Assembly (NCBI GenBank): GCA_016719945.1
Contig: JADJYE010000040.1
Span: 15,620 to 79,619, forward strand
From: Polyangiaceae bacterium
Lineage (GTDB): Bacteria > Myxococcota_A > Polyangia > Polyangiales > Polyangiaceae
DNA length: 64,000 nt
Reading direction: 5' to 3'
Positions 49,201 through 56,710 of this stretch are shown in pieces; positions within the stretch are counted from its first letter, which is position 1; each line of letters opens with the position of its first letter. The notes beneath the pieces are model-generated. The model saw nothing but the letters and a program-made list of their open reading frames with translations, was not told the origin of the DNA and did not search any database. The position numbers and the translations under genes were made by a program.

Positions 49201-49772
49201 TCAACCACGCCACGGTCGCCTGGCTGCTGTCGGATGGCGCGGCGACCGCGAGGGTGCGCGTCGACGCCGCCAACGCCTCGTGGCGCGGCGTCGGGCCCAA
49301 CATCCAGGGGTACTACGCGCTGGTGTCCGCGATCGCGATCGCCCTGTTCGAGGGCGATCTCGACGGCGCCTGGCAGCTCCTCCTCACGCGCGGGCGCGCC
49401 GCGCTGACGCCCCCGATCTTCGTCGCCGAGGGCCTGCGCATCGACTTCCTGCACGCGCTCGCGCGCGCCGCCCTCGCCGGGGCGCACGGGCGAGGGCGCG
49501 AGCGCGCCCTGCCGCTCGCCGTCGCGCTGACCGCGGCGCTCGCCCGCGAGCCAGCCCCGTACGCCCGCGCGCTGGTGAAGCTGCAGCAAGCGCAGCTCGC
49601 AGGCCTGCTGGGGTCGAAGCGCCTCGAGGCCCGGCTCCTCGAGCGGGCGGCTCGCGCGCTCGAGGCGGCTGGGCTCCACGGCTACGCGCGCGCTGCGAGA
49701 GCCGTGCTCGGACCGAGCCCCGACAGCTCGCAGCGCGACCTCTTCCGCGTCCTCCTGCCGCGGCCCGGGTAG
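46299..49772 (+). CDS. Serine/threonine kinase fused to AAA ATPase and TPR-like region
   Basis: 1157 aa from ATG 46299, preceded by GGAG; a longer frame exists upstream without a better ribosome site. Kinase domain: LGSGGYGRVDLAFDRVRGQR, Lys in VALKRLRAEH, the catalytic loop HGDLKPENVLVD, LDFGIARLAGSK and an APE-like MAPEQIDAS. A second module follows with Walker A VVAGPGLGKTTLLDRLVAAS and Walker B GIELLIVDDVQWADADSMAL. The ~500-residue C-terminal part consists of TPR-like helices. This is the PknK-like layout frequent in myxobacteria. It may phosphorylate the divergent FHA activator or its partners. All kinase catalytic residues are present. Confidence 0.92.
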   Translation: MLRPVRVACLPEADLGDRFEWLAHLGSGGYGRVDLAFDRVRGQRVALKRLRAEHPDPSQLKREFRVLRDLAHKNLVTMLELVLEPTLECIVLEYVEGSDLLRYLGVGAAPSQTHTRTALVSEAAAAEPHSSPGRCDRGALVACLSQLVDALELLERHGWVHGDLKPENVLVDAEGRVVVLDFGIARLAGSKPARAVGTLAYMAPEQIDASDALTSAVDRYALGVLLYRALSGVLPFVGSASEVRAQQRSGAPALGAGTLEQLCRELMSEDPTRRPTFARVRAALGAEPRVPVATASSSGLHPRLPAPFVGRGRELERAMAALHASTAPILTVVAGPGLGKTTLLDRLVAASGRRALRSRCYANESIRWNAIDGLLDSLLAGGLRVDPDDDADLAALARLFPALSRRAAPPLADGAPLAERLRSAARGLLRLVERDGIELLIVDDVQWADADSMALLRELLALPSDLSVIIAMRGPDARSDAISEGLARSGRALERLELAPLDAEAISELWSALRPFEPVDLEHVLSATGGVPFLIEELARAELEIEGREAVLMNLLSVHDAPLDGALLQRASLIEPHALRRLVNERVLRVERAGAGRERFDLYHDVLRQRWLARLSTEARRAAHLTLADAMLDRGDGTADDIATHLLAANDERAPRYVGAAAEEAERVLAFDRAATWHLRRLSLPMADEEQLVVRGRLADCYRLNEHHVDAAQALEDLAARMPASPQRTELRRKAAEQWLTAGELERGGAVVRALDDEADFGLLIPNNRPLGLLAERVRVALALNAPGFVRRRPSRADLTRIDLAWTVSGCLALVDPLRAGAVHAVGLVHALEGGDPVRTLRALIGEVSYQGMYGSTNSELCDRLLSRIDETSRGLDDYAEALTRAAHGVVAVERGEFARGVQLLPVALRALTKHPKTVGWEIMPVRHFYMHALYYQGRYDELIEHVKAEHKEAEQRRNRHRMSDATLNHATVAWLLSDGAATARVRVDAANASWRGVGPNIQGYYALVSAIAIALFEGDLDGAWQLLLTRGRAALTPPIFVAEGLRIDFLHALARAALAGAHGRGRERALPLAVALTAALAREPAPYARALVKLQQAQLAGLLGSKRLEARLLERAARALEAAGLHGYARAARAVLGPSPDSSQRDLFRVLLPRPG

Positions 49773-49868
49773 GCCAGGTGGTCGGCCAGTGGTCGACCAC
49801 CCGATGGGCTAGATTTGCGCGGGAAAACAGCCCGTGAGCCCTGGCACGCCGGCTGCTTGGTCGCTCGC

Positions 49869-51806
49869 ATGTCCACGCTCGAGAGGCAGACTAAGCAGAC
49901 GCGCAGCAAGCGACCGACCACCGTCGATCAAGACCGTTCGGAGTCGATCCGCCGCGGCGTCGAGGCGCTGAAGCGGCGACAGGAGCGAGACGGGTGCTGG
50001 AAGAGTCCCCCGGACATGGGCCCGCTCAGCCTCGCGATCACGGCGCTCACCGAATATTGGCTCGACGCCCTCACCGACGCGGACGCGCGCCGCTACGCGG
50101 CCGCGCTGAAGAGCGCGCAGCTCCGCGACGGCGGCTTCGAGGTGCACCCCGGCGCCGGCCAAGGCTCGCTCGGCGCCACGGCCGTCTGTCGTGCGGCGCT
50201 GAAGGCCTGCGGCGTGCCTGACGCCTCGCCCGCGGTGCGCAAGGCCGAGGCGCTGATCGCAAGCCTGGGCGGCTACTCCCGCGTGCGCGAGCGGCTCATG
50301 TGGCACGGCGAGCCGGCGGCGATCTTCTGCGTGATGGTCGGCCTGTTGCCGGCCGACGCGCTGCCGCCCGTCTCGCCCGATATGGCGGCGCTGCCGTGGA
50401 GCGAGCGCATGCTCGACGGCCGAATGCACGCCGGGGTGCCGACCTTGATCTACGCCTGCGCCGCGGTGCGTGAGCGCCAGCAGACCAAGCACCTGCTGCC
50501 CAACTTCCTGCGCGCCCCTGCGCGCCTCATCGCGCGCTCGCGGCTGGCGAGCTTCCTTGGTCAGTCCCAGAACCCCGACGGCTCCTGGAACGATGCGGTC
50601 TTCGCCACCGTGTTCAACCTGATCGCGCTCGAGGGTGTGGGCCTGACTAAGGCCGACCCGATGATGCGCCGCGCGCTGACCTGGCTCGACTCGCGCAAGC
50701 GTCGCACCGACGAGGGCATCTCCGTCACGATCTTCGACGGCGAGATCTGGGAGACGTCCTTCTCCATCATGGCCCTCAGCGCCTGCGGCGTCCCCCCGAC
50801 CGACCGCGCCATCGCCCTCGGCGTGCGCTACCTCGAGCAAGCGCAGTGCACCTCCCTCCAGCCACGGGTGAACCAACCCAAGCCCGGCGCGCCTCGCACC
50901 GGCGGCTGGTCGTTCCAGGCCGGCAACGAGACCATGCCCGACTGCGACGACAGCGCAGTGGCGCTCGCGGCGCTCGGCCGCGCGAGCGTGTCGGCGCGAC
51001 GCCAGCAGAGCGGCGCCGTCCAGGCGGGTATCGCCTGGATACGGGGGATGCAGAACGACGGCGGCGGCTGGGGCTCGTACGTGCACGGCCTCCCCGACAA
51101 GCCCGCCGGCGAGCCGCTGTTCGTGAATCAGAAGCCGATGCTCGCCGACCTGGCGGGCATCATGGACGCGATCGCCAACCCTCCTGCCGAGCTCGGCGAT
51201 CCCGCCATTGCAGACGTCGTGGGGCGTGTGCTGTGGGGCCTCGGCGAGTGTGGGCTCGACGTCAAAGATCCCACCGTCGCGCGCGCGGTCGCCTTCCTCG
51301 AGCGCGACGCTCGTCGCGACGGGTCCTGGTGGGGCATCTGGAACCCCGCCTACGTGAGCGGCACGTCGTTCGCGATCCTGGGGCTCGCCAGCGTCCGCGC
51401 GAACCTGAAGGCCAAGCACGTCGAGCGCGCCGCACAGTGGCTGGTCGACGCGCAGAACGAGGACGGTGGTTATGGTGAGCAGCCCGGCTCGTTCCACGAG
51501 CCCCAGCTGGCCGGGCAGGGTCCCAGCATGGCGCCGCTGACCGGGATCGCGCTGCGCGCGCTGAGCGAGCTGGTGGCCGCGCGGGTCGCCTCGCCCGAGG
51601 TGCAGGCCGCGGCGGCGCGCGCCGCCGCCTACCTGATCCGCAGGCAGCTGCCCGATGGCAGCTGGCCCAACGACGGCTACCTGTTCACCATCATCCCCCC
51701 GACGTTCTACACCTGGGATCACCACCGCCTGTACTACCCCTTGCTGGGCCTCGGGCGCTGGCACGAGGTCATGGGCAAGCGTCCGGCGAAGGCCCGCGCG
51801 TCGTGA
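49869..51806 (+). CDS. Class II terpene cyclase (squalene-hopene-cyclase-like)
   Basis: 645 aa from ATG 49869, the size of squalene-hopene cyclases. The catalytic acid motif DCDD lies at ~357-360 in ETMPDCDDSAVALAALG (the family uses DxDD). Several QW-type repeats are visible: QSQNPDGSWNDAVF, MQNDGGGWGSY, RRDGSWWGIWN, DAQNEDGGYGEQ and QLPDGSWPNDG. No signal peptide, consistent with a monotopic membrane protein. The substrate (squalene or a shorter/longer prenyl chain) cannot be fixed by eye; the DCDDSA variant is unusual against DVDDTA. The next gene, an MpaB/Lcp-type oxygenase, begins 20 bases after the stop, so the product may be oxidised further. Confidence 0.85.
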   Translation: MSTLERQTKQTRSKRPTTVDQDRSESIRRGVEALKRRQERDGCWKSPPDMGPLSLAITALTEYWLDALTDADARRYAAALKSAQLRDGGFEVHPGAGQGSLGATAVCRAALKACGVPDASPAVRKAEALIASLGGYSRVRERLMWHGEPAAIFCVMVGLLPADALPPVSPDMAALPWSERMLDGRMHAGVPTLIYACAAVRERQQTKHLLPNFLRAPARLIARSRLASFLGQSQNPDGSWNDAVFATVFNLIALEGVGLTKADPMMRRALTWLDSRKRRTDEGISVTIFDGEIWETSFSIMALSACGVPPTDRAIALGVRYLEQAQCTSLQPRVNQPKPGAPRTGGWSFQAGNETMPDCDDSAVALAALGRASVSARRQQSGAVQAGIAWIRGMQNDGGGWGSYVHGLPDKPAGEPLFVNQKPMLADLAGIMDAIANPPAELGDPAIADVVGRVLWGLGECGLDVKDPTVARAVAFLERDARRDGSWWGIWNPAYVSGTSFAILGLASVRANLKAKHVERAAQWLVDAQNEDGGYGEQPGSFHEPQLAGQGPSMAPLTGIALRALSELVAARVASPEVQAAAARAAAYLIRRQLPDGSWPNDGYLFTIIPPTFYTWDHHRLYYPLLGLGRWHEVMGKRPAKARAS

Positions 51807-51825
51807 GACGAGAGACAGGCCGCTC

Positions 51826-52977
51826 ATGATCGCGACCCACAGACCCGCGGGCCGCAGCCGCCGGGCGCAGCCCAGGCTCGACCAGGCGCGCAGCGTCGGC
51901 GACCCCAGCGCCGACGTGCTCGTCTCGAAGCTCACGCGGACCGAGAGCACCGCGCGCATCGACGCCGCGCTCGCCGCCCTCTCCAGCGGGGACGCGCGCG
52001 CGGTGGAGCGCCTCCCCGAGGCCCTGCGGCGCTTCCTCGACAGCGAGGGGCTCCCGGCCGGGGCGGATCGCGCCCGCCTCCTCTCCGCGCAGCGCTTCGC
52101 GCAGCGGCACGCGGTCGCCATTTCGATCGGCCTGTTCTGCGCGGCTTTGCCCGCGGCCTTCACGGGCGCGAAGGGCGTCGCGGTGTTGAACAACACCGGC
52201 CGCATGCGGCACGACCTCGATCGCCGCGTGAACGAGACCGGTCGCTTCGTGTTCGACGTGCTGCGGCCTGGCAGCTTCGAAACCGGGCGAGCGGTGCTGT
52301 CGACCCAATGTGTGCGCCTCGTGCACGCCGCGGTGCGGGTGCGGGTCTTGCGCGATCACTCCGCAGGCAAAGGTGAGCCGGAGATCCCGATCAACCAGGA
52401 GGACCTGCTCGGCACGCTCACCTGCTTCTCGGTCGTCGTGCTCGACGCGGTCCGCAAGCTGGGCATCGCTGTCAGCCCCAGCGAGGCCGAGGACTACCTC
52501 TATCTGTGGACGACAGTCGGCGCCATGCTCGGCATCCAGCCCAAGCTGCTGCCACGCGACGTGAGCCACGCCGAACGTCTGCGAGACACGATCTTCGAGC
52601 GGCAAGGCGGCTCGTCCCGCGCGGGTCGCGAGCTCACTTCCATCCTCGTCGACGGCATCGAGCGGCACCTGCCGGCGCGCGGGGCCAGCGTGCTCGCGCC
52701 GAGCCTGATCAGGCTGTTTCTGGGGGACGCGAGCGCCTCCTTGCTCGGGCTGCGCGAGGCGCTGCGGCCGAGCGATCTCGCGTGGCTGCTCCCCACCGCG
52801 ACCAACTGGCTCGAGCGCGTCGGGCGTTCGCTCTTCGGAGCCGCGCTGCCCTCCGTGGGGCGAGCCGCGCTCGACGGCGTCATGGCCCTCAAGCTGGGTA
52901 TCGCCGAGCCGTCGTTCTATCGACCCCTGGAGGCCGCCCGCTGCCCCCATCAAGGGCTCCCCCCTCACCGACGGTGA
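51826..52977 (+). CDS. DUF2236 (MpaB/Lcp-type) heme oxygenase-like protein
   Basis: 383 aa from ATG 51826. DUF2236 features: SIGLFCAALPAAFTGAKGVA, the RVNETGRFVFDVLRPGSF helix, CVRLVHAAVRVRVLRDHSAG (candidate heme-ligand His), then INQEDLLGTLTCFSVVVLDA. DUF2236 includes latex-clearing proteins and MpaB oxygenases that use heme to cleave or oxidise isoprenoids. A terpenoid substrate supplied by the cyclase encoded upstream is a reasonable inference. A strong hairpin overlaps its stop codon. Confidence 0.82.
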   Translation: MIATHRPAGRSRRAQPRLDQARSVGDPSADVLVSKLTRTESTARIDAALAALSSGDARAVERLPEALRRFLDSEGLPAGADRARLLSAQRFAQRHAVAISIGLFCAALPAAFTGAKGVAVLNNTGRMRHDLDRRVNETGRFVFDVLRPGSFETGRAVLSTQCVRLVHAAVRVRVLRDHSAGKGEPEIPINQEDLLGTLTCFSVVVLDAVRKLGIAVSPSEAEDYLYLWTTVGAMLGIQPKLLPRDVSHAERLRDTIFERQGGSSRAGRELTSILVDGIERHLPARGASVLAPSLIRLFLGDASASLLGLREALRPSDLAWLLPTATNWLERVGRSLFGAALPSVGRAALDGVMALKLGIAEPSFYRPLEAARCPHQGLPPHRR

Positions 52978-52991
52978 GGAGGTGAGGGGGG
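52959..52991 (+). terminator. Hairpin overlapping the oxygenase stop codon
   Basis: CCCCCCTCACC (52959-52969) pairs perfectly with GGTGAGGGGGG (52981-52991), an 11-bp stem with an 11-base loop that contains the TGA stop. Likely transcription end for the cyclase-oxygenase pair. No clear U-tract. Confidence 0.65.
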
Positions 52992-53084
52992 TCCGGGGGG
53001 GTGAAATTGCAGCAACAGCCCCCACCGATCACCCCGACGGCGCCGTTCTTCAGCGAGCCGTCGGGCGAGTATGCTGCCGCGCAC

Positions 53085-54569
53085 ATGCTGCTGCCCGAAT
53101 ACGACGAGCTCGACGCCCTCGGAATGGCCCAACTTGTGCGCGACAAGTCGCTGTCGCCCGAGGAGCTGCTCGACGCGGCGATCGCGCGCGTCGAGGCCCG
53201 CAACCCGCGGCTCAACGCCGTCGTGCACACCTTGTTCGAGCGCGCGAGGACCCGCCTGTCCAAGCTGCCGGACGGGCCGCTCCGAGGCGTGCCGTTCATG
53301 GTGAAGGACCTCAAGCTGCAGATCGCGGGCACGCCGACCACGAACAGCTCGCGGCTGTCGATGAACAAGCTGGCCGACGGCACCAGCGTGCTGGCGGCGC
53401 GCTACGAGGCGGCGGGGCTTCAGCTCATCGGCAAGACGAGCACGCCCGAGTTCGGCATCATGGGCATCACCGAGCCAGCGGTCCGCGGCCCCTGCCGAAA
53501 CCCCTGGAACACCGAGCACACCCCGGGCGGCAGCTCCGGTGGCTCGGCGTCGGCGGTGGCCGCGCGGATGGTGCCGATCGCGCACGGCGGTGACGGCGGC
53601 GGCTCGATCCGTATCCCCGCCTCGGCCTGTGGGCTGTTCGGGCTCAAGCCGACGCGCGGGCGCGTGACGATGGCCCCGTTCGCGGGCGAGGCGTGGGGTG
53701 GGTTCGTGCAAGAGCACGTGCTCGCGCGCTCGGTGCGCGACAGCGCGGCGCTGCTCGATATCGCGGATCCGCCGACGCCGGGCGAGCCGTACGGCGTGCC
53801 CGCGAAGGCGCGGCCCTGGCTCGACGAGGTCTCGGCGAGCCCAGGGAAGCTGCGCATCGCCTTCTCGCGCGGCACCCTCTACGCGGGCGAAGCGCACCCC
53901 GACTGCGTGGCCGCGGTGGACGACGCGGTCACCCTGTTGCGCGAGATGGGCCACGAGGTCGTCGAGGCCTCGCCCACCTTCCCGCGGCAAGAAATGGTGC
54001 GGGCGTATTTCCTCACCGTCGCGACCGGTGTGGCGCGCTTCGTCGAGCTCGCGACCCAGGAGGCTGGGAAGAAGAAGCCGCAGCCGTCCGACTTCGAGCC
54101 GGCGACCTGGCTGCTCGCGCTCATCGGCTGGAAGACGAGCGCGCCCGAGCTCCTGGCGGCGCAGCAGACGATGCACCGCGCGGGGCGCGAGGTCGCCGCG
54201 TTCTTCGAGCGGCACGACGTGTTCGTGACCTCGACGCTCGCGCGGCCGCCGGCGCGCGTGGGCGAGCTCGGGCTCACGACCGCGGAGCGCGCCCAGATGA
54301 GGGTCCTGATGGCCCTGCCGCTCCACAAGCTGCTCGACGTCGCGCTCGACAAGATGGGCAGCGGCAAGCTCGCGTACACGCCCAACACGCAGCTGTTCAA
54401 TCAGACCGGGCAGCCGGCGATGAGCGTGCCTCTGTACTGGAACGCCCAGGGCCTGCCCATCGGCACGCAGCTCGTGGCGCGCTTCGGCGACGAGGCGACG
54501 CTCTTTCGTCTGGGCGCAGCCTTGGAGCAGGCGCGTCCCTGGGCGCAGAGGAGGCCCCCCGGGATCTGA
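53085..54569 (+). CDS. Amidase (amidase-signature family)
   Basis: 494 aa from ATG 53085 (MLLPEYDELDALGMAQLVRD). A GTG at 53001 is in frame but lies just past the terminator hairpin and adds only low-complexity residues. The amidase-signature Ser-cisSer-Lys triad is present: Lys in VPFMVKDLKLQIAGTPTT, Ser in TPGGSSGGSASAVAARMVPI and the nucleophile in HGGDGGGSIRIPASACGLFG. It hydrolyses an amide bond; the substrate cannot be predicted. Possibly an enantioselective or 6-aminohexanoate/aryl amidase type. No signal peptide. It is probably transcribed separately from the terpene genes. Confidence 0.9.
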   Translation: MLLPEYDELDALGMAQLVRDKSLSPEELLDAAIARVEARNPRLNAVVHTLFERARTRLSKLPDGPLRGVPFMVKDLKLQIAGTPTTNSSRLSMNKLADGTSVLAARYEAAGLQLIGKTSTPEFGIMGITEPAVRGPCRNPWNTEHTPGGSSGGSASAVAARMVPIAHGGDGGGSIRIPASACGLFGLKPTRGRVTMAPFAGEAWGGFVQEHVLARSVRDSAALLDIADPPTPGEPYGVPAKARPWLDEVSASPGKLRIAFSRGTLYAGEAHPDCVAAVDDAVTLLREMGHEVVEASPTFPRQEMVRAYFLTVATGVARFVELATQEAGKKKPQPSDFEPATWLLALIGWKTSAPELLAAQQTMHRAGREVAAFFERHDVFVTSTLARPPARVGELGLTTAERAQMRVLMALPLHKLLDVALDKMGSGKLAYTPNTQLFNQTGQPAMSVPLYWNAQGLPIGTQLVARFGDEATLFRLGAALEQARPWAQRRPPGI

Positions 54570-54628
54570 GGCGTGCCTTGGGGGGGCTCCTTGCCGATTC
54601 GCCTCCCTGGCCTACGCTGAACCAGACC

Positions 54629-55255
54629 GTGCTCCCCCGAAACCTCCACAACGCGCTGCTCGCCACTCAGGTCGTGGGCTTCCTGACGTTGCTCCGCAGC
54701 GTCGCGTTCGAGCGCTGGATCACGGTGCTGGGTGCGATGCTGCTGGTGGGCGGCGCGACGGCGGCGCTGCGCGGGCGCACCTGGGGCGTCGCGCTCTCGC
54801 TGCTCAGCGCTGCGGCCTTTCCGGTGGCGTGGGCGGTCGGCATCGCGCCGTTCTGGTTCGTATTCGTCGGCCTGGTGGGCGCCCTGCCGTTCTACCTCTC
54901 GGCGCCCGCGCTGCGCCGCGTGGACCGGCAGGCGACCGGGGTGCTCGCGACCCTCGCGGTGCTGATCGGCGGCGCGGTCGCCGTGACCTGGCGAGTCGCG
55001 GCCTGGGACATCTTCTCGGCGTTCCCCGCGGTGTGGCCCAGCCGCTACGCGCAGAACGGCTGGGTCGTCCTTGCGCTGCTCGCGGCGGGTGTGGCTGCCT
55101 TCGTCGCGCAAGGCCTCGGTTACCGGCGCGCGCCCGTGCGCGTCGCGTCGGGCGAGCGAGTGCGCGTGGGGGAGCCGGCCTACGCGACGAGCCACGAGGC
55201 CGAGCTCGAGGCGCAGGCGCACGAAGAAGCGCACCTCGCCGCGCGCCGCCGATGA
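54629..55255 (+). CDS. Membrane protein, ~5 helices, unrecognised
   Basis: 208 aa from GTG 54629. Hydrophobic segments: ITVLGAMLLVGGATAAL, VALSLLSAAAFPVAWAVGIA, FWFVFVGLVGALPFYLSAP, LATLAVLIGGAVAVTWRVAA and WVVLALLAAGVAAFVAQGLG. A charged Glu/Ala tail follows (EAELEAQAHEEAHLAARRR). It has no domain I recognise. 59 bases after the amidase stop on the same strand. Confidence 0.68.
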   Translation: MLPRNLHNALLATQVVGFLTLLRSVAFERWITVLGAMLLVGGATAALRGRTWGVALSLLSAAAFPVAWAVGIAPFWFVFVGLVGALPFYLSAPALRRVDRQATGVLATLAVLIGGAVAVTWRVAAWDIFSAFPAVWPSRYAQNGWVVLALLAAGVAAFVAQGLGYRRAPVRVASGERVRVGEPAYATSHEAELEAQAHEEAHLAARRR

Positions 55256-55348
55256 ACGCAGCCGGCCTGCTCGCTCGCCGCGGCCTTGCGGACAAACTAT
55301 GTCCGCCGCACGTTTGCGCAGGTCGCCCGCCGCGAGCACGATGCGCGC

Positions 55349-55696
55349 ATGGTCGATCGCGTCGTGCTCTTCGGCGTTCCGCTCTTCACCGCGTCCACCG
55401 CGTCCTTCGTGGTCGTGCTGGCGCTCGGGATCTTCGCGTACGAGGCAGCTGAGGCGCGCGCCCGAGCCCGGGAGGACGCGAGGTGGCTCCTCGTCTCCCT
55501 GGGCTTCGCGGCGCTGGCGACCTTCGCGATCGATGTCGAGCCCGCGGGCGGCGTGCTCGGGGTCGCCGGTCTGGTCATGGAGGCGATGCTCGGCGCTGCA
55601 ATGGTTGGCGTGGGGGAGTGGGCTCTGGCGCTGCGCTCATGGCTCGCGGCGAGGCGTTCGCCCCGCGCCGTCGAGGGGCGACGGCTCGCGGCGTAG
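55349..55696 (+). CDS. Small membrane protein, unrecognised
   Basis: 115 aa from ATG 55349 (MVDRVVLFGVPLFTASTASF). Three hydrophobic stretches: STASFVVVLALGIFAYEAAE, WLLVSLGFAALATFAIDVEP and GVAGLVMEAMLGAAMVGVGE. A longer frame upstream lacks a better start. No family recognised. Confidence 0.6.
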   Translation: MVDRVVLFGVPLFTASTASFVVVLALGIFAYEAAEARARAREDARWLLVSLGFAALATFAIDVEPAGGVLGVAGLVMEAMLGAAMVGVGEWALALRSWLAARRSPRAVEGRRLAA

Positions 55697-55778
55697 GGGT
55701 GTCCCAAGTGCCGTGGAAACGAAGTTTCCACGCAAACAATGAGGAGTCCGCGTCGGAACAAACCAATGTGTGGCCAGA

Positions 55779-55820
55779 GAATTCGGGCCGCCATCGCCCC
55801 GGCAGGGGCGGCCCGAATTC
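55779..55820. repeat. Perfect 14-bp-stem palindrome
   Basis: GAATTCGGGCCGCC (55779-55792) is exactly inverted at 55807-55820, with a 14-base loop. It lies 83 bases after the stop of the small membrane protein; possible terminator or REP-like unit. Confidence 0.75.
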
Positions 55821-55882
55821 TTCAAGCATCGTTGGTTCAACGGGACAGCTCCTCTTCGCGCAAGCCGCTCGCCGAGGCCGGC

Positions 55883-55937
55883 GACACCGAGCGCACCCCT
55901 TGGCGCAAGGTCCCGCCGAGCTGTCGCCGGCCGAGCC
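55883..55937. repeat. 55-bp direct repeat, copy 1
   Basis: Begins GACACCGAGCGCACCCCTTG. One mismatch to the copy at 56020-56074. It contains the small hairpin CCTTGGCGCAAGG. With flanking bases its ends form an inverted pair (GCCGGCGACA / TGTCGCCGGC). Confidence 0.75.
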
Positions 55938-56019
55938 CTGAACCGCCTGAACCGGCATCTCGAAGACGCGAATCTCGCGGCTCTCCCGTGGCGCCACCCG
56001 TCCGACCCCCGCTGTCTGC

Positions 56020-56074
56020 GACACCGAGCGCACCCCTTGGCGCAAGGTTCCGCCGAGCTGTCGCCGGCCGAGCC
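56020..56074. repeat. 55-bp direct repeat, copy 2
   Basis: Differs from copy 1 by one base (GGTTCCGCC against GGTCCCGCC). Its right end keeps TGTCGCCGGCCGAGCC, but the left flank lacks the GCCGGC extension. Confidence 0.75.
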
Positions 56075-56372
56075 GCGTGTATCTACCGCACCGGCGTCAG
56101 GGCTCTTGGGGATGTCCTAGAGCGCCGATGAGCGCGGGGGATCGACATCCGACCGGCGTCCATGATCAACACTTGGGATGCGGTGGAAGCCCGACCGCCG
56201 CGCACCAACCCCGTCGTCAGGCTCCTTGCCTGCCGGCGATGCTGGCGCTGGTGATGGAGCGGGCTCTTCCATGGCCTCCTCCTCGACGGGCGATCGCGTC
56301 GTCGAGCGTCACGACGAGGGTGCCCGTGCGGTCCGGCGGAGCTCCCACGCAGCGCCCGCGGCGAGGGCAGCT

Positions 56373-56421
56373 GGCGACAAAACCCCGGGCTCGTCCCGGA
56401 CGAGCCCCCGCCTGTGTCGCC
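56373..56421. repeat. Palindromic element, 49 bp
   Basis: The outer arms GGCGACA and TGTCGCC are inverted. The inner stem is GGGCTCGTC / GACGAGCCC. The next element (56511-56557) has the same two stems with a paired base change. Confidence 0.7.
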
Positions 56422-56510
56422 GGGGCGATGAGCCTCTGCACTGGATCGTGCAGCAAACGAGGGGTCCCTCCCGCGAAACCGACACAACCCAGGGGTGAGG
56501 CAGGATCCAA

Positions 56511-56557
56511 GCGACACAACCTCGGGTTCGTCTCGGACGAACCCCCATCTGTGTCGC
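56511..56557. repeat. Palindromic element, 47 bp
   Basis: The outer arms are GCGACACA and TGTGTCGC. The inner stem GGGTTCGTC / GACGAACCC differs from the element at 56373 by a C:G to T:A exchange that preserves pairing. Confidence 0.7.
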
Positions 56558-56710
56558 GAGCCGTCCCGACGCCACCGACCCGGGCGACCGAAGGAGCCGC
56601 CCGAGCTCGCGAGGCGCCACGCCTTGGCCCGAATTGGGCTGGCCGCTTGGCGGCTTGTGTCTCTATTTCCTGTCCGCCCAAGCCGATGCCGCTCTCGCCG
56701 CCCCCCCCGC

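Larger units (their letters stand above)
55697..56710. other. Repeat-rich intergenic kilobase
   Basis: No convincing gene on either strand. It contains a 14-bp-stem palindrome (55779-55820), a pair of 55-bp repeats (55883-55937 and 56020-56074) and two related ~48-bp palindromic elements (56373-56421 and 56511-56557). The frames open here are low in hydrophobic residues and look like non-coding DNA. Confidence 0.6.

Noticed and set aside
49809..52205. A 798-codon minus-strand frame
   Set aside because: Antisense to the terpene cyclase and the oxygenase start; no recognisable motif.
53001..53084. GTG at 53001 as the amidase start
   Set aside because: It begins immediately after a strong terminator hairpin and adds only low-complexity residues before a good ATG at 53085.
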